Shown here one piece after another: positions 35,740 to 44,601 of a stretch of 64,000 nucleotides of DNA; position 1 is the stretch's first letter; the number at the start of each line of letters is the position of its first letter. The translations under genes were made by a program, and so were the position numbers. This DNA comes from Gulosibacter macacae. Its GTDB lineage: Bacteria > Actinomycetota > Actinomycetes > Actinomycetales > Microbacteriaceae. The stretch lies in the NCBI RefSeq assembly GCF_003865375.1, contig NZ_RQVS01000013.1, forward strand, positions 1 through 64,000, read 5' to 3'. The notes beneath the pieces were generated by a model. It saw nothing but the letters and a program-made list of their open reading frames with translations, made no database searches and had not been told where the DNA came from.

Positions 35740-35949
35740 ATGACGCAGCACAACTACCAGGTGACCGGCATGACCTGCGGCCACTGCGAACTCTCGGTCC
35801 GCGAAGAGGTCAGCGAGATCCCCGGCATCCAAGACCTCCAGGTCAGCCACGAAACCGGCAAGCTCATCGTCACCGCCAACGGCACCATCGACGATGCCCA
35901 GGTGCTTGCCGCCGTTGAAGAGGCTGGCTACCAGGCGGTGCGTGTCTAA
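35740..35949 (+). CDS. copZ: Copper chaperone, heavy-metal-associated domain protein
   Basis: 69 residues forming one HMA domain with the metal motif GMTCGHC (residues 10-16, Cys13 and Cys16). Carries Cu(I) in the cytoplasm to the CopA ATPase. First gene of the operon behind two CsoR-type operators; its TAA overlaps the copA ATG by one base (TAATG). Confidence 0.92.
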   Translation: MTQHNYQVTGMTCGHCELSVREEVSEIPGIQDLQVSHETGKLIVTANGTIDDAQVLAAVEEAGYQAVRV

Positions 35950-38240
35950 TGTCCACCGCCTCGCATCCCGCGCTTGACGGCAATGCCATCGATGTCGAAC
36001 TCGCCATCGGCGGTATGACCTGTGCCTCCTGCGCGAACCGCATCGAACGCAAGCTGAACAAGCTCGACGGAGTCGAGGCCAGCGTGAACTACGCCACCGA
36101 AAAGGCGAAGGTCACCGTCCCCGCGGGCTACGACCCGGCGCTCCTCGTCGCCGAGGTCGAAAAGACCGGCTACACGGCCGAACTGCCGAAGCCGAAGCGC
36201 ACCGACGCCCCCGCATCCGCTGAAGACGAACCCGTGGATGCAGAACTCACGGCCCTGCGCCAGCGGCTCATCATCTCGACGATCCTCACCATCCCGGTGA
36301 TTGCCATGGCGATGATTCCGCCACTGCAATTCACCTATTGGCAGTGGGCCTCACTCACGCTCGCTGCCCCCGTCATCGTCTGGGGCGCGTGGCCATTCCA
36401 CAAGGCTGCCTGGACCAATCTGCGACACGGAGCGGCCACGATGGACACGCTCATTTCTATGGGCACCCTGGCGGCATTCCTCTGGTCGCTTTACGCACTC
36501 TTCCTCGGCACGGCCGGCGAACCCGGCATGATGCACCACTTCGAGTTCAACATCGCACCCTCTGACGGCGCCGCGAATATCTACCTCGAGGTGGGTGCGG
36601 GCGTGACCATGTTCATCCTGCTCGGCCGCTATTTCGAGAAGCGCTCAAAGCGGCAGGCCGGTGCCGCCCTGCGCGCCCTCATGGAACTTGGGGCAAAACA
36701 CGTCTCGGTATTCCGCGATGGCGTTGAGGTGAAGATTCCGACCGACGAGCTTCAGGTCGGCGACGAGTTCATCGTGCGCCCCGGCGAGAAAATCGCCACC
36801 GATGGCATCGTGACTTCGGGCACTTCGGCCGTCGATGCCTCCATGCTCACCGGCGAATCGATGCCGGTCGAAGTTGGCGTGGGCGACCCGGTCACCGGCG
36901 CCACCGTGAACTCGGGCGGGCGCCTCGTCGTGCGCGCGACGCGCGTCGGGGCCGATACGCAACTCGCGCAGATGGCGAAGCTCGTCGAGGATGCGCAAAC
37001 CGGCAAGGCCGAAGTGCAGCGCCTCGCTGACCGCATCTCGGGGGTCTTCGTGCCGATCGTGATCGTGATCGCGATCGTTACGCTCGCGGCCTGGCTCATC
37101 GCCGGCTTCCCGGCGGCAGCCGCCTTCACCGCTGCGGTCGCCGTGCTTGTCATTGCCTGTCCCTGTGCCCTCGGCCTTGCCACGCCGACGGCGCTCCTCG
37201 TTGGCACCGGTCGTGGCGCGCAGCTCGGCATCCTCATCAAGGGTCCGGAAGTGCTCGAATCGACTCGTAAGGTCGACACCGTTGTGCTCGACAAGACCGG
37301 CACGGTCACGAGCGGCAAGATGAGCCTGGTTGACGTCGTCACCGCATCCGGTACCGATCGCGAGGAGGTCCTGCGCCTTGCCGGTGCGCTCGAAGATGCC
37401 TCGGAGCATCCCATTGCCCAGGCGATCGCAAAGGGTGCGCGTGCCGAAATCGGCAAGCTGCCCGCCGTCGATAACTTCGCGAACATCGAAGGCAAGGGCG
37501 TGCAGGGCGTTGTCGACGGTCACAGCATCGTTGTTGGCCGCGAGACGCTCCTTGCCGATTGGTCGTTGCGGCTCGCACCCGAACTCGCGGCCGCGAAGCA
37601 GGACGCGGAAAACCAGGGCAAGACCGTCGTCGCCGTTGGCTGGGACGGCCAGGCGCGCGGCATCCTCGTCATCGCCGACACCGTCAAAGACTCGAGCGCC
37701 GAAGCGATCGCGGGGCTACGGAGGCTCGGTCTCACGCCCATCCTCCTCACCGGCGACAACGAGGCGGTCGCCCGCCAGATCGCTGCCGAGGTAGGCATCG
37801 ACGAGGTCATCGCCAAGGTGCTACCGCAAGACAAAGTCGATGTCGTGAAGCGCCTGCAGGATGCTGGCCGCGTCGTCGCGATGGTCGGTGACGGCATCAA
37901 CGACGCCCCGGCGCTCGCACAGGCCGATCTCGGGCTCGCCATGGGCACCGGCACCGACGTCGCCATCGAGGCCGCCGATATCACACTCGTGCGGGGCGAC
38001 CTCCGCGCCGCCGTCGACGCCATTCGCCTCTCACGCAAGACCCTGTCGACGATCAAGTCGAACCTCTTTTGGGCATTCGCCTACAACGTCGCGGCCATCC
38101 CCGTCGCGGCGCTCGGCATGCTCAACCCAATGGTTGCCGGCGCGGCCATGGCGGTTTCCAGCGTCTTTGTCGTCGGCAATAGCCTGCGGCTACGCGCGTT
38201 CTCGAGCGAGGCTGGCCAAACTGCATCCCGAAGGAAGTGA
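35949..38240 (+). CDS. copA: Copper-translocating P1B-type ATPase
   Basis: 763 residues. One N-terminal HMA domain with GGMTCASC (Cys25, Cys28), eight membrane helices, actuator TGES (in [10 protein letters not shown]), the CPC metal site (Cys404-Pro-Cys406), phosphorylation motif DKTGT (Asp448), SEHP of the nucleotide-binding domain, and [10 protein letters not shown]. Exports Cu(I) to the outside using ATP. Sits between copZ and csoR in one transcript. Confidence 0.95.
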   Translation: MSTASHPALDGNAIDVELAIGGMTCASCANRIERKLNKLDGVEASVNYATEKAKVTVPAGYDPALLVAEVEKTGYTAELPKPKRTDAPASAEDEPVDAELTALRQRLIISTILTIPVIAMAMIPPLQFTYWQWASLTLAAPVIVWGAWPFHKAAWTNLRHGAATMDTLISMGTLAAFLWSLYALFLGTAGEPGMMHHFEFNIAPSDGAANIYLEVGAGVTMFILLGRYFEKRSKRQAGAALRALMELGAKHVSVFRDGVEVKIPTDELQVGDEFIVRPGEKIATDGIVTSGTSAVDASMLTGESMPVEVGVGDPVTGATVNSGGRLVVRATRVGADTQLAQMAKLVEDAQTGKAEVQRLADRISGVFVPIVIVIAIVTLAAWLIAGFPAAAAFTAAVAVLVIACPCALGLATPTALLVGTGRGAQLGILIKGPEVLESTRKVDTVVLDKTGTVTSGKMSLVDVVTASGTDREEVLRLAGALEDASEHPIAQAIAKGARAEIGKLPAVDNFANIEGKGVQGVVDGHSIVVGRETLLADWSLRLAPELAAAKQDAENQGKTVVAVGWDGQARGILVIADTVKDSSAEAIAGLRRLGLTPILLTGDNEAVARQIAAEVGIDEVIAKVLPQDKVDVVKRLQDAGRVVAMVGDGINDAPALAQADLGLAMGTGTDVAIEAADITLVRGDLRAAVDAIRLSRKTLSTIKSNLFWAFAYNVAAIPVAALGMLNPMVAGAAMAVSSVFVVGNSLRLRAFSSEAGQTASRRK

Positions 38241-38245
38241 CTGCA

Positions 38246-38566
38246 ATGACTGAAGCCACTAAACCCACCGAGCACCGCGAACACCACCACGGCTACATCA
38301 GTGACAAAGAGCGCTATCTCAGCCGGATGAAGCGCATTGAGGGTCAGGCCCGCGGCATCGCGAAGATGATCGATGAGGAGAAGTACTGCATCGACATCCT
38401 CACCCAGGTGTCGGCGCTCACCCGCGCGCTCCAGGGCGTCGCGACGGGGCTCCTCGATGATCACCTCAAGCACTGCGTGCTGGATGCGGCGAAGCTCGGT
38501 GACGACGCGGCCCTCGAGAAGATTCAGGAAGCGACCGACGCGATTACGCGCCTGGTCCGTTCGTAA
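38246..38566 (+). CDS. csoR: CsoR-type copper-sensing repressor
   Basis: 106-residue four-helix-bundle repressor (DUF156). The Cu(I) ligands are intact in the C-H-C pattern: Cys48, His73, Cys77. His-rich N-terminal tail (HREHHHG, about 10-16). ATG at 38246 chosen over GTG at 38237 because AAGGA is about 10 nt upstream. Expected to bind the two operators at 35667 and 35703 and to be released by Cu(I), giving autoregulation. Its stop overlaps the CDF start in TAATG. Confidence 0.93.
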   Translation: MTEATKPTEHREHHHGYISDKERYLSRMKRIEGQARGIAKMIDEEKYCIDILTQVSALTRALQGVATGLLDDHLKHCVLDAAKLGDDAALEKIQEATDAITRLVRS

Positions 38567-39507
38567 TGGGCGCCGGGCACGACCACAGCCACGGGATGCA
38601 GGAGTCCGGGCAGCCGGGTGACTTCCGCAAGCGGCTGTGGCTCGCGTTTTCGATCACCGCGCTCGTCGTCGTCGCGCAGGCCGTCGGCGCGATCCTCACC
38701 GGCAGCCTTGCCCTCGCGACCGATACCGCGCACGCGATTGCCGATGCATCCGGGTTGCTCGTTGCGCTCATCGCCGCGACGCTCATGCTCAAGCCGCCGA
38801 ACCCGCGGCGCACCTGGGGCTTTCGACGCATCGAGGTGATCGCTGCGCTCGGGCAATCGGTGCTCCTACTCGTCGTCGGCACCTATGCTGCGATTGAGGG
38901 CATTCGGCGTCTGTTTGAGCCGCCCGAAGTGCCGGCGATGGAACTCCTCATCTTCGGCATCTTCGGCCTCGTCGCGAACGTGATAGCCATCAGCATCCTC
39001 GCCTCGAGCCGCACCGCCAACTTCAATATGCGCGCGGCTTTTCTCGAAGTGCTGAACGACGCTCTCGGCTCGGTCGGCGTCATCATCGCGGCGATTGTCA
39101 TGGCGACGACCGGCTTCATGCAGGCTGACGCGATCGCGGGCCTCCTCATCGCGGCGCTCATCGTGCCGCGCGCGTTCCTATTGCTTCGCGAAACGATGAG
39201 CGTGCTCATGGAGTTCACGCCGAAGGGGCTCGATCTCGATGAGGTGCGTGCCCACATCCTCGCGCTCGACCACGTCCGTGATGTGCACGATCTGCACGCT
39301 TCAACGGTGGCGACGGGCTTGCCGACCATCACCGCGCACGTCGTCGTCGACGATCGCTGCTTCACGACCGGCCACGCGGCTGAAACGCTCCTGAAGATTC
39401 GCGAATGTGTCGCTGAGCACTTTGCAGTGTCCATCCATCACTCGACGTTTCAAATCGAAACCGAAGAGATTGCGCGCCACGAACCCGAGGGCGCAAAGCA
39501 CGACTAA
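38566..39507 (+). CDS. Cation diffusion facilitator (CDF) transporter, ZitB-like
   Basis: 313 residues: His-containing N-terminus (HDHSHG), six membrane helices, and a C-terminal cytoplasmic domain. The metal site reads DTAHAIADASG in helix II (Asp and His) and ALGSVG with NDALGS in helix V (Asp). CDF proteins normally export Zn, Co, Cd or Fe, not Cu, so its place in a CsoR-controlled operon is notable. Its end overlaps the stop of the convergent MFS gene by four bases. Confidence 0.88.
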   Translation: MGAGHDHSHGMQESGQPGDFRKRLWLAFSITALVVVAQAVGAILTGSLALATDTAHAIADASGLLVALIAATLMLKPPNPRRTWGFRRIEVIAALGQSVLLLVVGTYAAIEGIRRLFEPPEVPAMELLIFGIFGLVANVIAISILASSRTANFNMRAAFLEVLNDALGSVGVIIAAIVMATTGFMQADAIAGLLIAALIVPRAFLLLRETMSVLMEFTPKGLDLDEVRAHILALDHVRDVHDLHASTVATGLPTITAHVVVDDRCFTTGHAAETLLKIRECVAEHFAVSIHHSTFQIETEEIARHEPEGAKHD

Positions 39508-40787
39508 TTTGCCATACGGCCAAACGGCTTCGGGTCGGGCTTGTGCTTCTGCGGCAAGACAATGAGCGCCACGAGCGAGGCGATGATCACGACGCTCGCA
39601 ACCATGGCAATGAGGCCGTTCCAGCCGAGCGATTGGAAGAAGAACCCGCCGACAAAGCCGAGGATGCTCGAGCCGATGTAGTAGGCGAGGTTGTAGATGG
39701 CGGTCGATTGCGAACGACCGAAGCGAGGATGCGCGCCCGCCCAGCCGGAGGCCGTCGAGTGGGAGCCGAAGAAGGCACCCGTGAAGATGATGAGTCCGAG
39801 CACCACCGCCCAGAGGGTCGGGATGAGCATGATCGCGAGGCCCACGAGCGAGATCGCATCGCAGATGAGCATGACGACCTTGCGGCCGTATTTGCCGGCG
39901 ATGCGACCGGCGATGGGGGAGGAGACGGTGCCCGCGAGGTAGGCGAGGAAGACGAACGACGACACCCACACCGGCAGCAGCAGTGGCTCGTCGGTGAGGT
40001 GATAGCCGAGGTAGTTGTAGAGCGCGACGAATCCGCCCATGAGGAGGAACGGCTGCAGATAGAGCACGAGGAGCACCGGGTCGCGCATGTGTCTCGCGCT
40101 ATTCGATGCCGTTTCTCGAATGGCGTCGCCGATGGTGCCGCCGAGGGCACCGGCCGGGATGAACCCCTGCGGTTTCGGGGCGAGCACCATGAACAGGGAT
40201 GCGGTGAGGATCGACATGCCGGCGATGGCGATGAACCCGGTTTGCCAGGAGCCGGTGAATTCGCCCACCGGGCCGCTAATGAGGCGGCCCGAGAGACCGC
40301 CGACGGTGTTACCGGCGATGAAGGTGCCAACTGCGGCAGCCGCATCCAGCTTGTGAATCTCTTCGTTGATGTAGGCCATCGCGACCGCGGGTACGCCGCC
40401 GAGCGCGAGGCCCTCGGCGAATCGGGCGGCGAGGGCGAGCTCGAAGGTCGGCATGAGTGTGACGACGATGCCGAGGATGGTTGCGGCGATCACCGCGATT
40501 GAAATGGTGCGCTTGCGACCAATGCGGTCGGCGACGAGTGACCAGGGGATAGTGGCAATGGCGAGACCGAAGGTGCCCATCGAGACCATGAGCGACGATT
40601 CGGCGGTGGTGACCTGGAAGTAGTCGGCAATCTGCGGGAGCACGGCCTGAGGCGCGTAGAGCTGCGCGAAGGCCGAGATACCGGCGAGCAACATCGCGAG
40701 TTGCACGCGGGCATAACCACCGGTGCCACGGCGGTGGCCAATCCAGGTGGTGCCGGTGTCAGAGAAGCCGGGGTCGCGGACGCTCAC
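39504..40787 (-). CDS. MFS transporter
   Basis: 427 residues, 12 hydrophobic segments. ADRIGRKRTISIAV (about 87-100) is the cytoplasmic loop 2-3 motif; AGKYGRKVVML is its repeat in the second half. Resembles YnfM/AraJ-type exporters (AQLYAPQAVLPQIADYF at the N-terminus). GTG start at 40787 fits TACGGT 6 nt upstream. Substrate unknown. Confidence 0.85.
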   Translation of the reverse strand: MSVRDPGFSDTGTTWIGHRRGTGGYARVQLAMLLAGISAFAQLYAPQAVLPQIADYFQVTTAESSLMVSMGTFGLAIATIPWSLVADRIGRKRTISIAVIAATILGIVVTLMPTFELALAARFAEGLALGGVPAVAMAYINEEIHKLDAAAAVGTFIAGNTVGGLSGRLISGPVGEFTGSWQTGFIAIAGMSILTASLFMVLAPKPQGFIPAGALGGTIGDAIRETASNSARHMRDPVLLVLYLQPFLLMGGFVALYNYLGYHLTDEPLLLPVWVSSFVFLAYLAGTVSSPIAGRIAGKYGRKVVMLICDAISLVGLAIMLIPTLWAVVLGLIIFTGAFFGSHSTASGWAGAHPRFGRSQSTAIYNLAYYIGSSILGFVGGFFFQSLGWNGLIAMVASVVIIASLVALIVLPQKHKPDPKPFGRMAN

Positions 40788-40793
40788 CCCACC

Positions 40794-40799
40794 ACCGTA
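40794..40799 (-). promoter_or_regulatory. -10 element of a leaderless promoter (MFS gene)
   Basis: Minus-strand TACGGT, 6 nt, then GTG at 40787. Confidence 0.45.
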
Positions 40800-40868
40800 C
40801 TCCGGAAGCGAGTTTGCCTTTGACGCGAAGGTGGTGCTAGTCTTGCTCAGTCGTCGTCAAGGCGGCAC

Positions 40869-40941
40869 GCGCCCGTAGCTCAATGGATAGAGCATCTGAC
40901 TACGGATCAGAAGGTTAGGGGTTCGAGTCCCTTCGGGCGCG
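40869..40941 (+). tRNA. tRNA-Arg (anticodon ACG)
   Basis: 73 nt. Acceptor GCGCCCG (40869-40875) with CGGGCGC (40934-40940); anticodon stem TCTGA/TCAGA, loop CTACGGA with ACG at 40902-40904, whose A34 should be edited to inosine by TadA (gene at 47950). CCA not encoded. Confidence 0.96.
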
Positions 40942-40977
40942 CGGTGCTTCGGCACAATGATCTGTGTGGAGACAGAA

Positions 40978-41014
40978 GAAGAGGGCCTGCGAAAGCAGGC
41001 CATCTTCGTTTTCT
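40978..41014 (+). terminator. Rho-independent terminator after tRNA-Arg
   Basis: GAAGA-G-GGCCTGC / GAAA / GCAGGCC-A-TCTTC (40978-41007) with one mismatch, GNRA tetraloop, followed by GTTTTCT. Confidence 0.8.
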
Positions 41015-41050
41015 GCGGCGGGGGCAGTGCGGAGCTGCTTGCGGCGGCCC

Positions 41051-41079
41051 TTGACGGATGCGCGAACACTGTTCACAAT
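41051..41079 (+). promoter_or_regulatory. Promoter with internal operator (TTGACG-17-CACAAT)
   Basis: TTGACG at 41051-41056, 17-bp spacer, CACAAT at 41074-41079. The first 15-bp palindrome (41062-41076) lies in the spacer, where a bound repressor would block RNA polymerase. Confidence 0.55.
41062..41076 (+). promoter_or_regulatory. Repressor operator palindrome, copy 1
   Basis: GCGAACACTGTTCAC, near-perfect 15-bp palindrome of the kind bound by TetR-family regulators. Confidence 0.6.
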
Positions 41080-41091
41080 GGTCGTGAAGTA

Positions 41092-41106
41092 GTGAACACT
41101 GCTCAC
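41092..41106 (+). promoter_or_regulatory. Repressor operator palindrome, copy 2
   Basis: GTGAACACTGCTCAC, exactly 30 bp (about three helical turns) from copy 1, so two dimers could sit on one face of the DNA. Confidence 0.6.
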
Positions 41107-41131
41107 CAACGTCGGATTCGACAGGAGCACC

Positions 41132-41785
41132 ATGTGCCCATGGGGTGTCCATACCGCCACAGTTACTGAGTCTTCTCGAACCGTGCCTGCTCGGATTGCG
41201 CTCGCTCTCGCCGGGCTCGGCTTCGCCGCGTTTCCACTGCTGCGGCCGTGGGGAGATGACTCTGCGGATTTGCTCGAGGTGGCCGCGGCCTTCGCTGATC
41301 CGCGCTGGGTGATCGCGCACACGCTGTCGATGCTTGCGTTCATTGCGCTCGCCTTGGGCCTGCGTGCGGCTCAGCGCACTCGACTGGAACTTGGCGCCTG
41401 GCTCGGTGCCGCGCTGGTCTTGCCGTTCTACGGCGCCGAGGCGTTCGGGCTGCACGCGATCGGAAACGCCGTCGTCGCATCCGGCGATGTTCATCGGCTT
41501 GCCGAGGCTGAGGCGATTCGCGCCGATCCGATTGCGCTCGCCGGCTTCGCCCTGGGGCTCCTGTTCATCGCCGCCGTTGGGCTGGGGTTTGTCGTTAGCG
41601 CGAAGGGTGCCGGGACGCTGTCAATGCGTATCGCGGCGACCATCGCCGGAGTTGGCCTGGTCGCCTACCTCCCGCAGTTCTTCCTGCCGGCGGCCGGTCG
41701 CATCACGCACGGTGTCGTGCTCGGCGTCGCGCTCCTCGTGTTCGCGGCTCGCGTTCGCGCATCCGAGTCACACGACAAACGCTGA
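41132..41785 (+). CDS. Six-helix membrane protein of unknown function under repressor control
   Basis: 217 residues with about six hydrophobic segments (about 20-38, 57-75, 86-106, 131-152, 163-182, 188-202) and no recognised enzyme motif. AGGAG four nt before the ATG sets the start. Preceded by a promoter carrying two 15-bp operators; no TetR gene lies next to it, so the regulator must be encoded elsewhere. Function not assignable; a conserved hypothetical membrane protein. Confidence 0.7.
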   Translation: MCPWGVHTATVTESSRTVPARIALALAGLGFAAFPLLRPWGDDSADLLEVAAAFADPRWVIAHTLSMLAFIALALGLRAAQRTRLELGAWLGAALVLPFYGAEAFGLHAIGNAVVASGDVHRLAEAEAIRADPIALAGFALGLLFIAAVGLGFVVSAKGAGTLSMRIAATIAGVGLVAYLPQFFLPAAGRITHGVVLGVALLVFAARVRASESHDKR

Positions 41786-41907
41786 TACCGCGCCGCTGAT
41801 GAACAAGATTGAGGCGGGCGTCGCATCCATGTCGGGACGGGCCTTGAGCTTTGCGGGCCACATCGCGTACAAGCTTCACCCCGAGGGCCATTCCCAGCCC
41901 GCGCGAG

Positions 41908-41913
41908 TAGCGT
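41908..41913 (+). promoter_or_regulatory. -10 element of a leaderless promoter (GS-HQR-like gene)
   Basis: TAGCGT, 7 nt, then ATG at 41921; picks 41921 over the in-frame start at 41912, which is inside the element. Confidence 0.5.
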
Positions 41914-41920
41914 GCATCCC

Positions 41921-42979
41921 ATGACTACGCATGAGACTGAGCGCCCCGAGCACGCGAAGCCCGGCACCTACTCGAGCGCGGGGCAGGAGTACTCCCGCGA
42001 CACCCGCTACATCAACGACCGCATCACCAAGGATGCGCGACCCGCGGGTGAGGGCATCGAAACCTGGCCGGTTGAACCGAACCGTTACCGCCTCGTCGTC
42101 GCCCGCGCCTGCCCCTGGGCGCACCGCGCACTCATCGTGCGACGCCTGCTCGGTCTCGAAGACGTCATCTCGATGGCGATTGCCGGTCCCGTCCACGACG
42201 AGCGCTCGTGGACCTTCGACAAGTCGCCCGATGGCATCGACCCGGTGCTCGGCTATGAGCGCCTGCAGCAGGCCTACTTCGCCCGCGACCCGCAGTACCC
42301 GCGCGGCATCACGGTGCCAGCAATCGTTGATGAGCCGACGAAGTCGGTCGTCACCAACGACTTCCCGTGGATCACCCTCGACTTCTCGACCGAGTGGAAG
42401 GAGTTTCACCGCGAGGGCGCTCCCGACCTCTACCCCGAGGCGCTGCGCGAAGAAGTGGATGAGGTCATGCGCTTCATCTACACCGAGATCAACAACGGCG
42501 TCTACCGTTGCGGGTTTGCTGGCTCGCAATCGGCCTACGACGCCGCCTACGACCGCCTCTTCTCGGCACTCGACAAGATCTCGGAACGGCTCGAGACCCG
42601 CCGCTACCTCATGGGCGACCACATCACTGAGGCGGATGTGCGCCTGTTCACCACGCTCGTGCGCTTCGATGCCGTTTACCACGGCCACTTCAAGTGCAAT
42701 CGCCAGAAGCTCAGCGAGATGCCCGTGCTCTGGGCCTACGCGCGCGACCTCTTCCAGACCCCAGGCTTCGGCGACACCACCGACTTCGTCGACATCAAGC
42801 GCCACTACTACGAGGTGCACCGCGACCTGAACCCGCTCGGCATCGTGCCGCTCGGCCCCGAGCTCGACAATTGGCTCACCGAGCACGGCCGCGAAGCGCT
42901 CGGTGGCTCACCGTTCGGCGAGGGCACCCCTCCCGGTGAGGTGCGCGACCCGATGGAAGAGGGGCACGGCATCCTGTAG
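41921..42979 (+). CDS. Glutathionyl-hydroquinone reductase-like GST (Xi class)
   Basis: 352 residues of the YqjG/Ecm4 family. The catalytic cysteine is in ARACPWAHRALIVRRLLGLED (about Cys63), followed by PAIVDEPTKSVVTNDF and the C-terminal all-helical GST domain with GDHITEADVRLFTTLVRFDAVYHGHFKCN (about 232-260). Reduces thiol conjugates of quinones. Actinobacteria make mycothiol rather than glutathione, so mycothiol conjugates are the likely substrates (inference). Confidence 0.9.
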   Translation: MTTHETERPEHAKPGTYSSAGQEYSRDTRYINDRITKDARPAGEGIETWPVEPNRYRLVVARACPWAHRALIVRRLLGLEDVISMAIAGPVHDERSWTFDKSPDGIDPVLGYERLQQAYFARDPQYPRGITVPAIVDEPTKSVVTNDFPWITLDFSTEWKEFHREGAPDLYPEALREEVDEVMRFIYTEINNGVYRCGFAGSQSAYDAAYDRLFSALDKISERLETRRYLMGDHITEADVRLFTTLVRFDAVYHGHFKCNRQKLSEMPVLWAYARDLFQTPGFGDTTDFVDIKRHYYEVHRDLNPLGIVPLGPELDNWLTEHGREALGGSPFGEGTPPGEVRDPMEEGHGIL

Positions 42980-43005
42980 GCGTGTCGGGCGCCAGCGCGC
43001 TTCGA

Positions 43006-43044
43006 GAACCTCAGCGAACGGCCGGGGCGGAACCTCAGCGAACG
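43006..43044 (+). repeat. 15-bp direct repeat
   Basis: GAACCTCAGCGAACG at 43006-43020 and again at 43030-43044, separated by GC-rich sequence after the preceding gene. Short intergenic repeat of unknown role. Confidence 0.6.
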
Positions 43045-43076
43045 ATCCTCCCTGGATCTTCGTTACCCACCCGACC

Positions 43077-43113
43077 TAGGCTCGAAGGTGCGCGGGCAAG
43101 AGCGCCCGCGCAC
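43077..43113 (+). promoter_or_regulatory. Promoter -10 and 5'-end hairpin/operator of the MFS gene
   Basis: TAGGCT at 43077-43082 with predicted transcript start near 43088-43089. A 10-bp perfect inverted repeat GTGCGCGGGC/GCCCGCGCAC (43088-43097 and 43104-43113) begins right there, so the RNA would start with a stem-loop, or the palindrome is an operator at the start site. Confidence 0.5.
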
Positions 43114-43132
43114 CGCGCATGAGGGGGTTCCG

Positions 43133-44434
43133 ATGTCCGCTCCACAGGCCCAGACCACTGATGCTGGTCGCATTCCTGGTCCGCATCTGCGAGTTGCCAT
43201 CGGCGCCGGGCTCACCGCCATCGCGCTCTCGATCACCATCACCGCACTGAGCTTCTTCACGAACGCGGTGCTTGCCGAGCATCCCGATTGGGCAATCTCG
43301 ACGTTCACGCTCTACTACACGATCTACGGCCTCGCCTCGGCGTTCGCGATGCCCGTCGCCGCGCAATTGCTGCCGAAGCTCGGCTCGCGCAAGCTCCTCA
43401 TGCTCGGCGGCACCATCGCCGCCATCGGGCTCTTCCTCTTCAGCCTCGCCACCGCGCTCTGGATTTTCTACGGTGCCGCCCTCATCGTCGGCATCGGCGT
43501 GGGCCTCTCGGTGCAATACGTGCCGATCGTGCTCGTCAACCGCTGGTTTGTGGCGCGACGGGCGCTCATCCTCGGCCTCGTGCTCGCTGGCACCGGCGTT
43601 GGCGGCGCGGCGTTCTCGAGCATCCTGCCGGGGCTCATCGCCTCGACGAGCTGGCAGCTCGGCATGGTCGTCGTCGCGATCGCGATGTTCGTCTTCAGCG
43701 TCGGGCCGGCCATCCTGCTCATTCGCAATGTGCCCGAGGATGTCGGCGAGCGTGCCTATGGTGCCGGCGAGCGACCGACCGATCCCAAGGAATCGCTCGC
43801 GGCTGAGCGCATCCCGGGGCTTACCCGCGCCGAGGCAATGAAGACGCCGTGGCTCTACATCCTGTTCGGCTCGGTGCTTCTCATGGGCATTGTGCACTCG
43901 ATGAACCAACACCTGGTCAATTACCTCAAGTTGCAACCCTGGGGCATCAATGTGCCGGATGCGAGCATCTCGCTCATCCTCACCGTCACGACCCTTTCGC
44001 TTGTGCTCTACAAGCCCGCGCTCGGTTGGCTCATTGACCGCATCGGTATCGAACGCGCACTCGTCATCACGCTGAGTCTGGCGGCGATTGTCGTGTTCAT
44101 TTCGGCGTACATGACGCTCCTGTGGGCATACATCGCCTGCATGCTCGTCATCGCGATCGGCTTCGCGAACGGCACGGTCACCCCGCCGCTCGTTGCCGCG
44201 CACGCCTTCGGGCAGCGCGACTTCCCGGCGATCTGGGGCGTGCTCGGCTCGGCCTATCCGATCGGCACCGCGGTCGGCGCGCCGCTGTGGGGCCTCGTGC
44301 GCGATGCCACCGGCTCTTATGGCTGGGGGTTCGTGTCGGTGCCGATCATCTCCGCGATCTTCATCATCGGGATGGTCGTGGTGATGCGCCGGGGTCGCAA
44401 GCTTTGGAGCAGCGAAGGCCTTGCGACACATTAG
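43133..44434 (+). CDS. MFS transporter, OFA (oxalate/formate antiporter)-like
   Basis: 433 residues with 12 hydrophobic segments. LPKLGSRKLLMLGG and VNRWFVARRALILGLVLAGTGVGG (about 125-150) follow the pattern of OFA/monocarboxylate-type MFS carriers. ATG at 43133 has a GAGGGGG sequence 5 nt before it; the upstream in-frame ATG at 43088 would start inside the leader hairpin. Probably moves a small organic acid; substrate unknown. Confidence 0.83.
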   Translation: MSAPQAQTTDAGRIPGPHLRVAIGAGLTAIALSITITALSFFTNAVLAEHPDWAISTFTLYYTIYGLASAFAMPVAAQLLPKLGSRKLLMLGGTIAAIGLFLFSLATALWIFYGAALIVGIGVGLSVQYVPIVLVNRWFVARRALILGLVLAGTGVGGAAFSSILPGLIASTSWQLGMVVVAIAMFVFSVGPAILLIRNVPEDVGERAYGAGERPTDPKESLAAERIPGLTRAEAMKTPWLYILFGSVLLMGIVHSMNQHLVNYLKLQPWGINVPDASISLILTVTTLSLVLYKPALGWLIDRIGIERALVITLSLAAIVVFISAYMTLLWAYIACMLVIAIGFANGTVTPPLVAAHAFGQRDFPAIWGVLGSAYPIGTAVGAPLWGLVRDATGSYGWGFVSVPIISAIFIIGMVVVMRRGRKLWSSEGLATH

Positions 44435-44436
44435 CC

Positions 44437-44496
44437 GCGTGCCAAGTGGAACCGCGGGCGTGCCAAGTGGAACCGGATTCGTCCCAAGCGGAGCCA
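44437..44496 (+). repeat. 21-bp tandem repeat, three copies
   Basis: GCGTGCCAAGTGGAACCG at 44437 and 44458, and a diverged copy (TCGTCCCAAGCGGAGCC) at 44479. Located in the gap between convergent genes. Although 21 bp keeps frame, no gene start or ribosome-binding site supports translation. Confidence 0.75.
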
Positions 44497-44601
44497 CATG
44501 CCTATGCACGCCACGAAAAATGGCTGGTCAGCGCTTTGCGCGTGGCGACGCAGCATCAGGATGCGATCCACTCGTCACAGTGCAGGTTCCAATTGGCACA
44601 C

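Noticed and set aside
40957-41169. A 70-codon frame after tRNA-Arg
   Set aside because: Covers the tRNA terminator, the promoter and both operators of the next gene; not a gene.
41806-41924. Small frame beginning MNKIEAGV between the membrane protein and the GST-like gene
   Set aside because: No promoter or ribosome-binding site, and it would run through the leaderless promoter of the next gene.
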